From NCBI GenBank assembly GCA_015486075.1, contig WFSG01000036.1, forward strand, positions 1-64,000: a DNA stretch of 64,000 bases, read 5' to 3'. The position numbers were made by a program, and so were the translations under genes. Below the pieces are notes generated by a model that did not search any database, was not told the origin of the DNA, and saw nothing but the letters and a program-made list of their open reading frames with translations. This DNA is from Deltaproteobacteria bacterium. Its GTDB lineage: Bacteria; Desulfobacterota; Desulfomonilia; UBA1062. Positions 1 to 9,671 of this stretch are shown in pieces. Each line of letters starts with the position of its first letter. The first letter of the stretch is position 1.

Positions 1-640
<640 letters not shown>

Positions 641-709
641 ACTACAATTTGCTCTCTTCCGACACTATATATTATAAAGGTATCATTTTCGAGTTTTATA
701 GAAAAGATC

Positions 710-825
710 TCCGGTGATCATGGCAAAGGGGAAACACCCGATCCCATTCCGAACTCGGCCGTTAAGCCCTTTAGCGCCGAAGGTACTGCGTGGGCGACTG
801 CGTGGGAGACTAGGTCATCGCCGGG
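710..825 (+). rRNA. rrf: 5S rRNA
   Basis: The 5S rRNA lies 70 bases after 23S. Helix I is formed by CCGGTGA (711-717) pairing with TCGCCGG (818-824), with one G-U pair. The internal conserved CCGATCCCATTCCGAACTCG is present. Length, about 116 nt, is normal. No tRNA follows, so this is the end of the operon. Confidence 0.95.
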
Positions 826-835
826 GAACTTAATT

Positions 836-868
836 AAGGCCTCTGGTGTAAACCAGGGGCCTTTTAAT
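836..868 (+). terminator. Terminator of the rRNA operon
   Basis: AAGGCCTCTGGT pairs with ACCAGGGGCCTT around a GTAA loop (one G-U/T-G position), followed by TTAATTTA. It sits 11 bases after 5S and also lies just beyond the stop of the convergent DUF169 gene, so it may serve both directions. Confidence 0.85.
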
Positions 869-878
869 TTATTATCAC

Positions 879-1694
879 CTATGTCTTATCCATCTTTTCA
901 CTAAGGAACTTGAAACCCGGAGTAATGTTCTCATCTAGGTCTGTTGGCATGAGAGACCGCATGGGGTAGCCTATGTTCATGATGCCACCGGTCTTGAACA
1001 GGTTTTCGAGGACGTAAAATACAAGGAAACCTGGAATGCCTATGGCCAGTTCGGAATCCCAAGTACCTGCAAGGGACCTGTCGCCTGAACCAGGGATGAC
1101 CACCTGTGGCATCCCTGTAGCAAAAGGTATGAGCCCGCCCTTGATACATGATTCGGCAAATCCGTCGAATGAAGATGTAGGCACGTGCTTGTATTCATAG
1201 CAAAGTGCCTGAATGATATGTGTTAGCTGTACAGCATCGCAATAAACAAGGATTGAATCTGGCTCAAATACAGTTTCGTTTAGAGATGAACAAACCAGAC
1301 CGTGGTATCCATCTATTTTATTTAGGCCTTCTTCGCCTAGCATCTTGATCCCGGCAGAGATCCTTTTCTTTTCTGCATCGCTATCCTTATGCCAGCCCTG
1401 TATTACCTGGCTTTCGACAAGATCATCGAAAGATACATCTGCCCACCTGTGCGCTGCAGAGGATGGGGTACAAAGATTGTCTTCAGCCGTCATGGCGATC
1501 TTTGCACCCCAGCGCCTGGCCTGCGTGAATGCCTGGCACAAGGTCATTTTTTTTCCAAATGTAGATGGTCTTATAAAACCCTCCGGGATTTCATCAATAC
1601 CCTTGATATATTTTATGGCGACAGGGTATGTAGAGAGATGAAGCCTGTTATAGATGTTATTGCCTGCCTTCCTGTACTTATCAGGGTCGTCCAT
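879..1694 (-). CDS. DUF169 family protein
   Basis: A 271-residue soluble protein of the DUF169 (ArCR) family, known mainly from anaerobic bacteria and archaea. Its biochemical role is not established. Family features visible are the N-terminal YPVAIKYIKGIDEIPEG region, cysteines in MTLCQAF and DNLCTPSSAA (possible metal or cofactor ligands, inferred), and a C-terminal PGSGDRSLAGTW segment with the usual glycine-rich patch. Its start is preceded by AAAAGGAGG directly upstream on the minus strand. It is a monocistronic unit converging on the rRNA operon. The family assignment is firm, the function unknown. Confidence 0.8.
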   Translation of the reverse strand: MDDPDKYRKAGNNIYNRLHLSTYPVAIKYIKGIDEIPEGFIRPSTFGKKMTLCQAFTQARRWGAKIAMTAEDNLCTPSSAAHRWADVSFDDLVESQVIQGWHKDSDAEKKRISAGIKMLGEEGLNKIDGYHGLVCSSLNETVFEPDSILVYCDAVQLTHIIQALCYEYKHVPTSSFDGFAESCIKGGLIPFATGMPQVVIPGSGDRSLAGTWDSELAIGIPGFLVFYVLENLFKTGGIMNIGYPMRSLMPTDLDENITPGFKFLSEKMDKT

Positions 1695-1733
1695 GGTTAC
1701 CTCCTTTTATGCCTTTAATTACACTTGAACTTT

Positions 1734-1762
1734 AATATCCAGTGATTATATAAACGAGTCAA
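1734..1762 (-). promoter_or_regulatory. Possible sigma-70 promoter of the DUF169 gene
   Basis: Read on the minus strand: TTGACT (1762-1757), 17 bases, GATATT (1739-1734), about 40 bases before the DUF169 start codon. The -35 box is good and the -10 box only fair. Sequence match only. Confidence 0.35.
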
Positions 1763-1880
1763 ATCAGAAATATCAAGTCGAGTGTTATAATTGTATTTGC
1801 CTTTGGGTAGCCGGGTATTAATTGTTCGATTCTAATAACTATAGTTTGCAAACTAAATCAAAGTCTCAGGGAGGGGGTTT

Positions 1881-3560
1881 ATGGGTTTAAAGGACAGAAG
1901 CAAGGTGTTTTCCGATGACGATCCGTTATCCATGGTAAGGCGGTCCATGCTCTATGCAACTGGACTTACATACAGGGAGATCAAAAGGCCACTGGTGGCA
2001 GTTGTAAACACCTATAATGAGATGCATCCAGGGCATATGCATCTTAAGACGCTTGCAGAGAGAATAAAGGCGGGTGTTAGAAACGCTGGGGGAGTGGCTA
2101 CCGAGTTCTACACGCTTGCCCTGTGCGACGGTCTTGCAAACGGGCACGAGGGCATGAAGTTTATACTGCCAAGTCGCCAGATCATAGCAGATTCAATAGA
2201 GCTAGGATTGCGTGCGCACTGCTATGATGCGGCTGTTTTTGTAGGTTCGTGCGACAAGATTCTCCCTGCCTTTCTCATGGCAGCTGCCCGGGTTGACATA
2301 CCAACCATTATCGTAACAGGTGGGCCCATGCCACCCGGTTACTGGGCCCGTGAAAAAGTGAAGGTCTCAGTCTCTAACATAGGTGATGTATTCAAGAAGG
2401 TGTTCTCAAAGGACATAACAGAGGAAATAAGGGAAGAGGCCCTGGCGTCTTTTTATCCGTGCGCAGGTGCCTGCTGGGGCATGGGTACGGCCAACACAAT
2501 GGCATGTTTGAGTGAGGCAATAGGCATGAGTCTACCTGGTGATAGCACAGCGCCAGCGGTTACAGCCAAGAAACAACGCCTAGCAGAGGAGGCAGGAGAA
2601 AAAATAATGGATTTACTAGAAAAGGGGATTACCCCTTCAAAGATTATGACACAAGAAGCACTTGAGAATGCTTTAAAGGTTAACCTCGCAATAGGTGGGT
2701 CCCTCAACACAGTTCTGCATTTACCTGCCCTTGCCCATGAACTTGGAATGAAGCTAGATTACTCGGACTTTGACAGGCTTTCAAGGGATGTCCCGTACAT
2801 AACCAACATAGAGCCTGCCGGACCTTATTCGGTGGTGGACCTGGACGATGCAGGGGGTATTCCCGGGGTGATGAAGACCATAGAAGGCCTTCTGGATAAA
2901 GAGGTGCTTACAGTTACAGGACATACCCTCAAGAAAAATCTGGGAAAGGCCACCGTGTTCTCACGAGAGGTTATAAGGCCCGTTGATAACCCTGTACATG
3001 CCTACGGCGGCATAGCAGTGTTGAAGGGAAACTTGGCCGAGAATGGGGCGGTGGTTAAGCAAGTTGCCGTGCAGGAGGATATGTGGCACTTCACGGGTGA
3101 AGCAAGGGTGTTTGATTCAGAGGAGGATGCAGTGGATGGCCTTATGTCGGGGAAGATAAAGAAGGGTGATGTGGTGGTGATAAGGTATGAAGGTCCCAAG
3201 GGTGGTCCAGGCATGAGGGAAATGGCGCTTTTCAGGGTGGGTCTTGAGTTTTTCGGCATGGGGGATACAAATTACATAGTCACGGACGGCAGGTTCTCGG
3301 GGTACAGCAGTGGTCCTTCCATAGGCTACCTTTCCCCAGAAGCCGCAGAGGGCGGTAACATAGCGCTTGTCCAGGATGGTGACATGATCGAGATAGACAT
3401 AGATAGGCGTCTTCTTGAACTCAAGGTATCAGAAAAGGAACTTGAAGAAAGGAAAAAGAAACTTGTTATCATCAGGAAGAAATATCCTCGGGGCTATCTG
3501 GATACCTACTCGAGATTAGTATCTTCGGCAGACAAAGGAGGGGTGATAGTAGCTGGTTGA
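1881..3560 (+). CDS. ilvD: Dihydroxy-acid dehydratase (IlvD/Edd family)
   Basis: A 559-residue IlvD/Edd family dehydratase. IlvD converts 2,3-dihydroxy-isovalerate and its methylvalerate analogue to the 2-keto acids of valine, leucine and isoleucine synthesis in the cytoplasm. Iron-sulfur ligands are visible: Cys in FVGSCDKILPAF and Cys in CAGACWGMGTANTM. The first ligand region reads MHPGHMHL, with Gly where [2Fe-2S] forms carry Cys (PCN), as in the E. coli-type [4Fe-4S] enzyme. The C-terminal domain has KGGPGMREM and TDGRFSG. The start follows a GGGAGGGGG ribosome site. No other ilv gene is nearby, and sugar-acid dehydratases share this fold, so the substrate is inferred from overall similarity. 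Confidence 0.88.
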   Translation: MGLKDRSKVFSDDDPLSMVRRSMLYATGLTYREIKRPLVAVVNTYNEMHPGHMHLKTLAERIKAGVRNAGGVATEFYTLALCDGLANGHEGMKFILPSRQIIADSIELGLRAHCYDAAVFVGSCDKILPAFLMAAARVDIPTIIVTGGPMPPGYWAREKVKVSVSNIGDVFKKVFSKDITEEIREEALASFYPCAGACWGMGTANTMACLSEAIGMSLPGDSTAPAVTAKKQRLAEEAGEKIMDLLEKGITPSKIMTQEALENALKVNLAIGGSLNTVLHLPALAHELGMKLDYSDFDRLSRDVPYITNIEPAGPYSVVDLDDAGGIPGVMKTIEGLLDKEVLTVTGHTLKKNLGKATVFSREVIRPVDNPVHAYGGIAVLKGNLAENGAVVKQVAVQEDMWHFTGEARVFDSEEDAVDGLMSGKIKKGDVVVIRYEGPKGGPGMREMALFRVGLEFFGMGDTNYIVTDGRFSGYSSGPSIGYLSPEAAEGGNIALVQDGDMIEIDIDRRLLELKVSEKELEERKKKLVIIRKKYPRGYLDTYSRLVSSADKGGVIVAG

Positions 3561-3697
3561 GGTTTACAAGATCATGGAGGTGATCTATTCCCCGTACATA
3601 GGTCAGCTGAAATACAAGTTGTGATCTAAGCGCTTCTTGCCATAGACATCCAGCATATGGTAAGTATCTTTAACAAAAGGGCTAGGGGGTTAGATAT

Positions 3698-4447
3698 ATG
3701 TCAGGCCACAATAAGTGGAGCAGTATAAAACATAAAAAGGGAGCAATGGATGCCAAGAGGGGCAAGATCTTCAGCAAGCTTATAAAGGAGATCACTGTGG
3801 CAGCAAGGCTGGGAGGTGGTGATCCAGAGGCCAATGCAAGGCTCAGGAATGCAATAGCTGCTGCCAAGGCCCAGAATATGCCCAAGGATAATATCGAGAG
3901 AGCCATTAAAAAAGGCACGGGTGAACTTTCCGGTACCAGTTACGAGGAATCGACCTATGAGGGATATGGTCCAGGTGGGGTAGCAGTACTTGTCAATGTA
4001 CTAACAGACAACAAGAACAGGGCGGTAGCCGACATCAGGCATGTATTCTCTAGGTATAACGGCAATCTTGGTGAGACTGGTTGCGTGATGTGGATGTTTG
4101 AAAAGAAGGGATATGCCGAGGTTGACAAGGGAGTCGTGGACGAAGATGACCTGTATGAAATTGCGTTGAATGCAGGCGCTCAGGATATCACAGACCAGGA
4201 TGATACCTTTGAGATTCTGACTGACCCGGACGACCTTGAGAATCTCAGGCTTGCATTGGAGGAAAGGAATATAAAGTACAACATACTTGAGGTATCCATG
4301 ATACCAAAGAGCACGGTAAAGGTTTCGGGTAAGACAGCCGAGCAGACATTGAAACTCCTTGAGGCCCTTGAAGACTTGGAAGATGTCCAAGCAGTTTATT
4401 CAAACTTTGACATAGATGACGATGAAATAGCTCAGATGCAGGCCTGA
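3698..4447 (+). CDS. yebC: YebC/PmpR family protein
   Basis: A 249-residue member of the YebC (DUF28, TACO1-like) family. These proteins are described as transcription regulators and, more recently, as factors helping ribosomes through difficult peptide stretches. The start [15 protein letters not shown] and the following [13 protein letters not shown] are diagnostic, and length is normal. The start is preceded by AGGGGG. It is the first gene of a run ending in ruvB. Its stop overlaps the ruvC start by one base, the common yebC-ruvC arrangement in bacteria, suggesting co-transcription with Holliday-junction genes. Confidence 0.96.
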   Translation: MSGHNKWSSIKHKKGAMDAKRGKIFSKLIKEITVAARLGGGDPEANARLRNAIAAAKAQNMPKDNIERAIKKGTGELSGTSYEESTYEGYGPGGVAVLVNVLTDNKNRAVADIRHVFSRYNGNLGETGCVMWMFEKKGYAEVDKGVVDEDDLYEIALNAGAQDITDQDDTFEILTDPDDLENLRLALEERNIKYNILEVSMIPKSTVKVSGKTAEQTLKLLEALEDLEDVQAVYSNFDIDDDEIAQMQA

Positions 4448-4935
4448 TGATTATCTGTGGCATTGACCCAGGGACCAGAACAACCGGATACGGAATATTG
4501 GACATAGGCCTTTCCAAACCACTTTACATAGCGCACGGTATAATAACACCAACAGGCATGGATCTTTCCAAAAGATTGGGCATGATATTTAAAGAACTTA
4601 CAAGGGTCCTGGATAAGTACAGTCCAACCGAGGTGGCGGTTGAGGCATCTTTTTATGCTCTAAATGCACAGACTGCATTGAAGCTAGGGCAGGTAAGGGG
4701 GGTTATAATACTTGCAGCCACGCTTATGGACATACCCGTGTACGAATACAGCCCCACAGAGGTTAAGAAGGCAACCTGTGGTTACGGGCATGCAAATAAG
4801 GCCCAGGTGGCTACCATGGTTAGATTACTCCTTGGTCTTCCCAAAGACTCACCCATGCCGTCAGATGCCTCCGATGCACTGGCGGTTGCCATCTGCCATT
4901 CATCCTCGAGGATCATGAAAGGTCTAGCCATATGA
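4447..4935 (+). CDS. ruvC: Holliday junction resolvase RuvC
   Basis: A 162-residue endonuclease that nicks Holliday junctions symmetrically to finish recombination, working with RuvAB. The four acidic catalytic residues can be placed: Asp7 in GIDPGTRTTGYG, Glu66 in VAVEASFY, Asp140 and Asp143 in PSDASDALAVAIC. The length is typical. It overlaps yebC by one base and ruvA by four (ATGA), so translation is probably coupled. Full catalytic set, so presumably active. Confidence 0.97.
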   Translation: MIICGIDPGTRTTGYGILDIGLSKPLYIAHGIITPTGMDLSKRLGMIFKELTRVLDKYSPTEVAVEASFYALNAQTALKLGQVRGVIILAATLMDIPVYEYSPTEVKKATCGYGHANKAQVATMVRLLLGLPKDSPMPSDASDALAVAICHSSSRIMKGLAI

Positions 4936-5495
4936 TTTCCATGATTACAGGAGAAGTGGCACATGTTAAGGGCTCTGAACTTACCGTCATGGTAGGTGGC
5001 GTGGGCTACCTTGTGCATGTACCCCCAGGAGCCCATGAAGCCAGGTGTGGCCAGGATGTACGTCTGTATACCACCATGATGGTGCGTGATGATGCAATCA
5101 ACCTCTACGGTTTCTTTGACCCGGGCCAGAGAGAGATATTTACTTTACTTCTTAATGTAACCGGTGTGGGTCCGAAGATTGCCATGGGCATAATATCAAG
5201 GGTGGATCCCAATCGTTTCCTAGACGCGGTGATAACGGAGAACATACCTTATCTCTGTAGCCTACCTGGTATAGGCAAAAAAAGTGCGCAGAGAATCGTG
5301 TTTGAACTCAAGGAAAGGGTATCAAGGGAATACGCCGGCAGGATAGAGAAGAGGGGAGGAGTCGTGGATGATGCAGTGGCAGCACTAATTGCCCTTGGTT
5401 ATTCCGAGTCTCAGGCACGCAGGGTAATGGAAGGTATAGAGGCAGACACTGTTGAAGAAACAGTGAGGCTTGCATTGAAGGCATTGATGAGATGA
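4932..5495 (+). CDS. ruvA: Holliday junction branch migration protein RuvA
   Basis: A 187-residue DNA-binding subunit that forms the tetramer gripping the four-way junction and loading RuvB. An OB-fold N-terminal part ([16 protein letters not shown]) is followed by two helix-hairpin-helix motifs ([11 protein letters not shown] and [12 protein letters not shown]). The C-terminal domain III that contacts RuvB ends [17 protein letters not shown] and beyond. Translation may begin at the ATG overlapping the ruvC stop or at the in-frame ATG at 4941, where family members usually start. Overlap with ruvB is ATGA. Confidence 0.96.
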   Translation: MISMITGEVAHVKGSELTVMVGGVGYLVHVPPGAHEARCGQDVRLYTTMMVRDDAINLYGFFDPGQREIFTLLLNVTGVGPKIAMGIISRVDPNRFLDAVITENIPYLCSLPGIGKKSAQRIVFELKERVSREYAGRIEKRGGVVDDAVAALIALGYSESQARRVMEGIEADTVEETVRLALKALMR

Positions 5496-6523
5496 GAGAA
5501 GACCTTGACGGTAATGTCATAAATACAGACGAGAAGATACTGGAATCCAGCCTAAGGCCAAGAAGCCTGGATGAATACGTAGGCCAGGAGTCTCTAAAGG
5601 CAAATCTGGACGTGTTCATAAAGGCTGCGAGGGCGAGGAAGGAGGCCCTTGACCATTGCCTCTTCTATGGTCCTCCAGGCCTTGGGAAAACAACCTTGGC
5701 CTATATTATAGCAAACGAGCTAGGCGTTAACATAAAGGTAACATCTGGGCCTGCAATAGACAAGTCAGGCGACCTCGCTGCTATTCTGACGAACCTGGAT
5801 GAGCATGATGTGCTCTTCATAGACGAGGTGCACAGGCTAGGCTCTGCTGTTGAAGAGATACTTTACTCTGCAATGGAGGAATTCAAGCTAGATATTGTAA
5901 TTGGTCAAGGTCCCTCAGCGAGGTCCATACGCATAGATATCAATCCTTTCACGCTTGTTGCTGCTACAACCAGAGCAGGGCTCATAACTTCACCCCTGAG
6001 GGACCGTTTTGGTATAATAGGCCACCTTGGTTTTTATTCCACCGAGGAGCTAATGGAGATACTTACCCGTTCGGCCAGAATACTCTCGATACAGGCGGAT
6101 GAAGAGGGTCTCTACGAGATATCTCGGCGTTCAAGGGGCACGCCAAGGGTGGCTAACAGGCTGTTGAGGCGGGTAAGGGATTTCGCCCAGGTGATGGGTG
6201 AGGGAATAATAGTTAAGGATATTGCAGACATGGCCCTTACAAGGCTTGACATTGATCCGCTAGGTCTTGATGCCATGGATAGAAGGATCCTGGAAACAAT
6301 GGCAAGAAATTTCAAGGGAAGGCCAGTAGGCATAGATGCTTTGGCGGCATCCATGGGTGAGGAAAAGGATACCATAGAAGACGTGTATGAGCCATATTTA
6401 ATACAGAACGGCTACATAAACAGAACTCCTAGGGGAAGGGAACTCACTCCAAAGGCCTACGAGTACCTTGGCATTGGCAAGGGAAAAACCATTCGACAGA
6501 AGAAGGTTTTTGAGGACGTGTAG
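5492..6523 (+). CDS. ruvB: Holliday junction DNA helicase RuvB
   Basis: A 343-residue AAA+ motor that drives branch migration with RuvA. Walker A is GPPGLGKTT (60-68), Walker B LFIDEVH (108-114), sensor 1 lies in AATTRAG, and the arginine finger region is in LRDRFGI. The C-terminal winged helix runs from [14 protein letters not shown] to the end. The length is normal. The ATGA overlap with ruvA completes an intact ruvCAB order. Confidence 0.97.
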   Translation: MREDLDGNVINTDEKILESSLRPRSLDEYVGQESLKANLDVFIKAARARKEALDHCLFYGPPGLGKTTLAYIIANELGVNIKVTSGPAIDKSGDLAAILTNLDEHDVLFIDEVHRLGSAVEEILYSAMEEFKLDIVIGQGPSARSIRIDINPFTLVAATTRAGLITSPLRDRFGIIGHLGFYSTEELMEILTRSARILSIQADEEGLYEISRRSRGTPRVANRLLRRVRDFAQVMGEGIIVKDIADMALTRLDIDPLGLDAMDRRILETMARNFKGRPVGIDALAASMGEEKDTIEDVYEPYLIQNGYINRTPRGRELTPKAYEYLGIGKGKTIRQKKVFEDV

Positions 6524-6538
6524 TAGGGAGGAGATTAG

Positions 6539-7438
6539 ATGAGTAGTCTCAGAGTGCTAACAGGTCCCATAAGGCTTCCTTTTCTAATCCTGACCCCGGC
6601 ATGCGTGGCTCTGGGCATTGCAGCAACGGTATGGAGATCGGTTCACATTCAGGCACTAGATGTTGCTCTAGTCCTGGTGGGTGCAATATGTCTGCACATA
6701 GGAGTCAATGCATTGAATGAGTACTATGATTTTAAAAGTGGGCTTGACTTTTTCACTGAGCGCACAGCTTTCAGCGGTGGTAGCGGCACACTGCCTGATA
6801 ACCCGGACAAGGCATCCCTTGCATTCGCTACAGCCGTTGTGTCCCTAGTGATAGCCATCCTTATCGGTTTCTACTTCGTACATAAGAGGGGCTTGTGGTT
6901 ACTGCCACTTGGCCTTCTTGGTATAATAATAGTAGTTGCTTACACTGAGTGGATTACAAGGAGTCCACTACTATGTCTTGTTGCACCTGGCCTTGGTTTT
7001 GGTCCGTTAATGGTCATGGGTACGGATTTCTGCCTGAGTGGCAGCTACTCCTGGACGGCATTTTTCGTATCCCTTGTGCCGTTCTTCCTTGTTAGCGATC
7101 TTTTACTCTTGAACCAATTTCCGGATGCGGATGCTGATAGCAAGGTGGGCAGAAGGCATCTCGTGATAAACAAGGGACGTGCATACAGTGCAGTGATATA
7201 CGTTGTATTCCTCGCCTGCGCCTATTTGTCCATGCTTGCAGGATATCTTCTCGGGTACATCCCGAAGGCAGGGTTTCTTGGGCTAGGAACACTCGTGCTT
7301 GCAGTTCCACTCGCCAGGGGTGTGCTGAAATACAGGGATGATATGAAAAGGCTAGTACCCTATATGGCTATGAACGTCATAGTTAATATAGCTACACCAA
7401 CTTTGATGGCATTGGGCATGATCATATGGAGTGCATGA
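6539..7438 (+). CDS. UbiA-family prenyltransferase (MenA-like)
   Basis: A 299-residue integral membrane prenyltransferase with about eight hydrophobic segments. UbiA enzymes attach polyprenyl chains to aromatic acceptors. Both Asp-rich prenyl-diphosphate motifs are visible: NALNEYYDFKSGLD in the first half and NQFPDADADSKVGRRHL in the second, the latter resembling MenA (1,4-dihydroxy-2-naphthoate to demethylmenaquinone). It follows ruvB by 15 bases with a GGGAGG ribosome site, so is probably the last gene of that transcript. Menaquinone synthesis is likely in an anaerobe, but no other men gene is nearby, so the acceptor is inferred. Confidence 0.8.
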   Translation: MSSLRVLTGPIRLPFLILTPACVALGIAATVWRSVHIQALDVALVLVGAICLHIGVNALNEYYDFKSGLDFFTERTAFSGGSGTLPDNPDKASLAFATAVVSLVIAILIGFYFVHKRGLWLLPLGLLGIIIVVAYTEWITRSPLLCLVAPGLGFGPLMVMGTDFCLSGSYSWTAFFVSLVPFFLVSDLLLLNQFPDADADSKVGRRHLVINKGRAYSAVIYVVFLACAYLSMLAGYLLGYIPKAGFLGLGTLVLAVPLARGVLKYRDDMKRLVPYMAMNVIVNIATPTLMALGMIIWSA

Positions 7439-7492
7439 TAGTATAAATAAGATGTTTAAGAGCTTGTATATGGACTAAAGGGACATTGATGC

Positions 7493-8500
7493 ATGAATAT
7501 TTTGGTTACTGGTTGTGCAGGGTTCATTGGGTTTCACCTCTCAGGTAGACTCCTTAAAGAGGGCCATCATGTTGTTGGTATAGACAACCTCAACCCGTAT
7601 TATGATCCCAAGCTCAAGAAGGATAGGCTGTCAATGCTCCGTTCTTTTGATGGCTTTGACTTCCACAGAATGGATATCACATTGAGAGACAAGACATTGG
7701 GGCTCCTTGAAACAGGATCCTTTGAGACTGTGGTTCATCTTGCTGCACAGGCAGGGGTTAGGTACAGTATAGAGAATCCTTTCACCTACGTGGATTCAAA
7801 TCTTGTGGGTTTTATGAATATACTGGAGGGATGCAGGCGTTCATGTGTTGGTCACCTTGTCTTTGCATCTTCATCATCTGTTTATGGCGCCAACAAGAAA
7901 ATGCCATTCTCAGAGCATGACATGGTAGATCATCCCGTATCCTTATATGCAGCGACAAAAAAGGCTAACGAGCTCATGGCACACACGTATTCAAACCTGT
8001 ACAAGCTTCCATGCACTGGACTCAGATTTTTCACTGTGTACGGTCCCTGGGGTAGACCTGACATGGCACTTTTCAAATTCACGAAATCAATTATCGAGGA
8101 CAAACCTATTGAAGTCTACAATTATGGAAAGATGAAGAGAGACTTTACCTACATAGATGACATAGTGGAATCAGTTGTGAGGGTAATGAGGTTGATCCCT
8201 GACACAGACAATGGATGGGACAGGTCTTCACCAGATCCTGCAACTAGCTTTGCACCTTACAGAATTTATAACATAGGTGGATCTAACCCCGTGGATCTTA
8301 TGCGTTTCATATCCGTGATAGAGCATGCCCTGGGCAAGAAGGCCAAGATAAACATGCTGCCTATGCAACTTGGAGATGTGGAGGCAACATGGGCAGATGC
8401 CACTGATCTGGAACATGCAGTAAATTATCGTCCAAGGACATCGATTGAAGATGGGGTTAAATACTTTATTGAGTGGTACAGGAAATATTACAGGGTATAG
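7493..8500 (+). CDS. NAD-dependent epimerase, UDP-glucuronate 4-epimerase-like
   Basis: A 335-residue short-chain dehydrogenase/reductase of the extended type. The NAD-binding GCAGFIGFHLSGRL glycine motif is at the N-terminus. The catalytic YAATKK (YxxxK) pair is near residue 150, with FASSSSVYG upstream providing the active-site Ser. The stretch VYGPWGRPDMALFKF is characteristic of UDP-glucuronate/UDP-galacturonate 4-epimerases (CapI/GAE type). Product sugars feed capsule or lipopolysaccharide. It stands alone, convergent with the PilZ gene, and fits the several envelope-sugar genes in this window. Confidence 0.85.
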   Translation: MNILVTGCAGFIGFHLSGRLLKEGHHVVGIDNLNPYYDPKLKKDRLSMLRSFDGFDFHRMDITLRDKTLGLLETGSFETVVHLAAQAGVRYSIENPFTYVDSNLVGFMNILEGCRRSCVGHLVFASSSSVYGANKKMPFSEHDMVDHPVSLYAATKKANELMAHTYSNLYKLPCTGLRFFTVYGPWGRPDMALFKFTKSIIEDKPIEVYNYGKMKRDFTYIDDIVESVVRVMRLIPDTDNGWDRSSPDPATSFAPYRIYNIGGSNPVDLMRFISVIEHALGKKAKINMLPMQLGDVEATWADATDLEHAVNYRPRTSIEDGVKYFIEWYRKYYRV

Positions 8501-8539
8501 AAGACCTGACCGGCGTTTGGTGGCTGTGTCAGGGAGGGG

Positions 8540-9562
8540 CTAAAAGAATACATCGGATGGAAAGTCCTTCTTCAGTATAAAAGAGAGTATTTCGTCCTTG
8601 AAACTTGCCTCGGACGCGCTGAATTCTAGACCAAGGTAGGTTTTATCGATCACGTCTTCCTTTCTTACAGAACGTACAATAGCTGCTGTCTCGATTGTAC
8701 CCGTGGGTAGTTCTATGCTTATATCCTGAAGTTTCATGCCGGGTATAAAGGGCATGTCTATATTGCCTATTACCTCCGCTCCCATGCCTTCTATGCTTAT
8801 GTCCCATATGAACAGGCTTACCTTCTTGGAACTTATAGGGTGTTTGAGACGTGCTGTTATGGGTTCGTTCCCGGTTATCATGTACCTCATCACATTTCTC
8901 CTGCTTATGTACTCCATCCCTGAGGGTATTTCTGCCTCCATGATGTTTTTAACCGTGTTGAGTATCCTAGTGGTAAAGAATATCACGTACATGCCCTTGA
9001 ACATGTAGAATGGATATATTGTTTCTGGCATAGGCTGAAAAGGCAGGCGAAGCTCTGAGATCCTGACTATCCTCAGGAGCATTGTGTTCTCCTTAGGCCT
9101 TATGTAGAAAAACTCGGCAGGGATGGCCTTTCTTTTGTGAGTCATTAGCATGTCTCCCGAGCCCCTTGACCACTTTTTTATTTCCTCAAATGTAGAAAGT
9201 ATTACATCCCGGTCCCTTATTACCCTGCCTGTGGGATCATCATGCTGAAGTTCTGTAAAGGCTTGTATCGGAGTATCCGCGGGCGAGAACTCTATGCCAG
9301 CCCTTGTTGGAACACCTGGACCTAGGTATGCAACCTTCCCGTGTATGGATGTAGCAAGTATTGCCCCGTCTTTTTCCAGTGTTTCTATGAGTATCTTTTC
9401 ACCCTTCTGCAGAACAGAGAAGCCTTCTTCTACGAGTAGACCTAGTCCACCTATGGATATGTCAAGTACAGCTAGTCTTAAACTCTGAGACCTTGCCCTT
9501 AAGGTTGCATATAGACCATTGGTATATTTTAGGTTCTGCCTTTTTGTCTCTCTCTTTTCCAT
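8540..9562 (-). CDS. Twin-PilZ domain protein, cyclic-di-GMP receptor candidate
   Basis: A 340-residue cytoplasmic protein with two PilZ-like parts. The first has KRETKRQNLKY near residue 3 and LDISIGGLGLLV near 33. The second begins YISRRNVMRYMI and continues with IWDISIEGMGAEV. RxxxR plus DxSxxG are the residues that clamp cyclic-di-GMP in PilZ domains; they are most complete in the second. The intervening section, with ENTMLLRIVRI and MYVIFFTTRI, resembles the N-terminal domain of YcgR-type proteins (inferred). It could link cyclic-di-GMP to motility or matrix secretion. It stands alone, 109 bases from the next gene on the same strand. Confidence 0.82.
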   Translation of the reverse strand: MEKRETKRQNLKYTNGLYATLRARSQSLRLAVLDISIGGLGLLVEEGFSVLQKGEKILIETLEKDGAILATSIHGKVAYLGPGVPTRAGIEFSPADTPIQAFTELQHDDPTGRVIRDRDVILSTFEEIKKWSRGSGDMLMTHKRKAIPAEFFYIRPKENTMLLRIVRISELRLPFQPMPETIYPFYMFKGMYVIFFTTRILNTVKNIMEAEIPSGMEYISRRNVMRYMITGNEPITARLKHPISSKKVSLFIWDISIEGMGAEVIGNIDMPFIPGMKLQDISIELPTGTIETAAIVRSVRKEDVIDKTYLGLEFSASEASFKDEILSFILKKDFPSDVFF

Positions 9563-9671
9563 TTAAAATAAACATCGGTAGTAGAGAGGGCGGAACTTTA
9601 ACACTTTATGATGCTTTGACTTGCTTGAATATGCCGATGAGGTATATCAAAGAAAGGATGTTACAGCATCT

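Noticed and set aside
3573..3623. 16-codon frame between ilvD and yebC
   Set aside because: Too short, no independent support.
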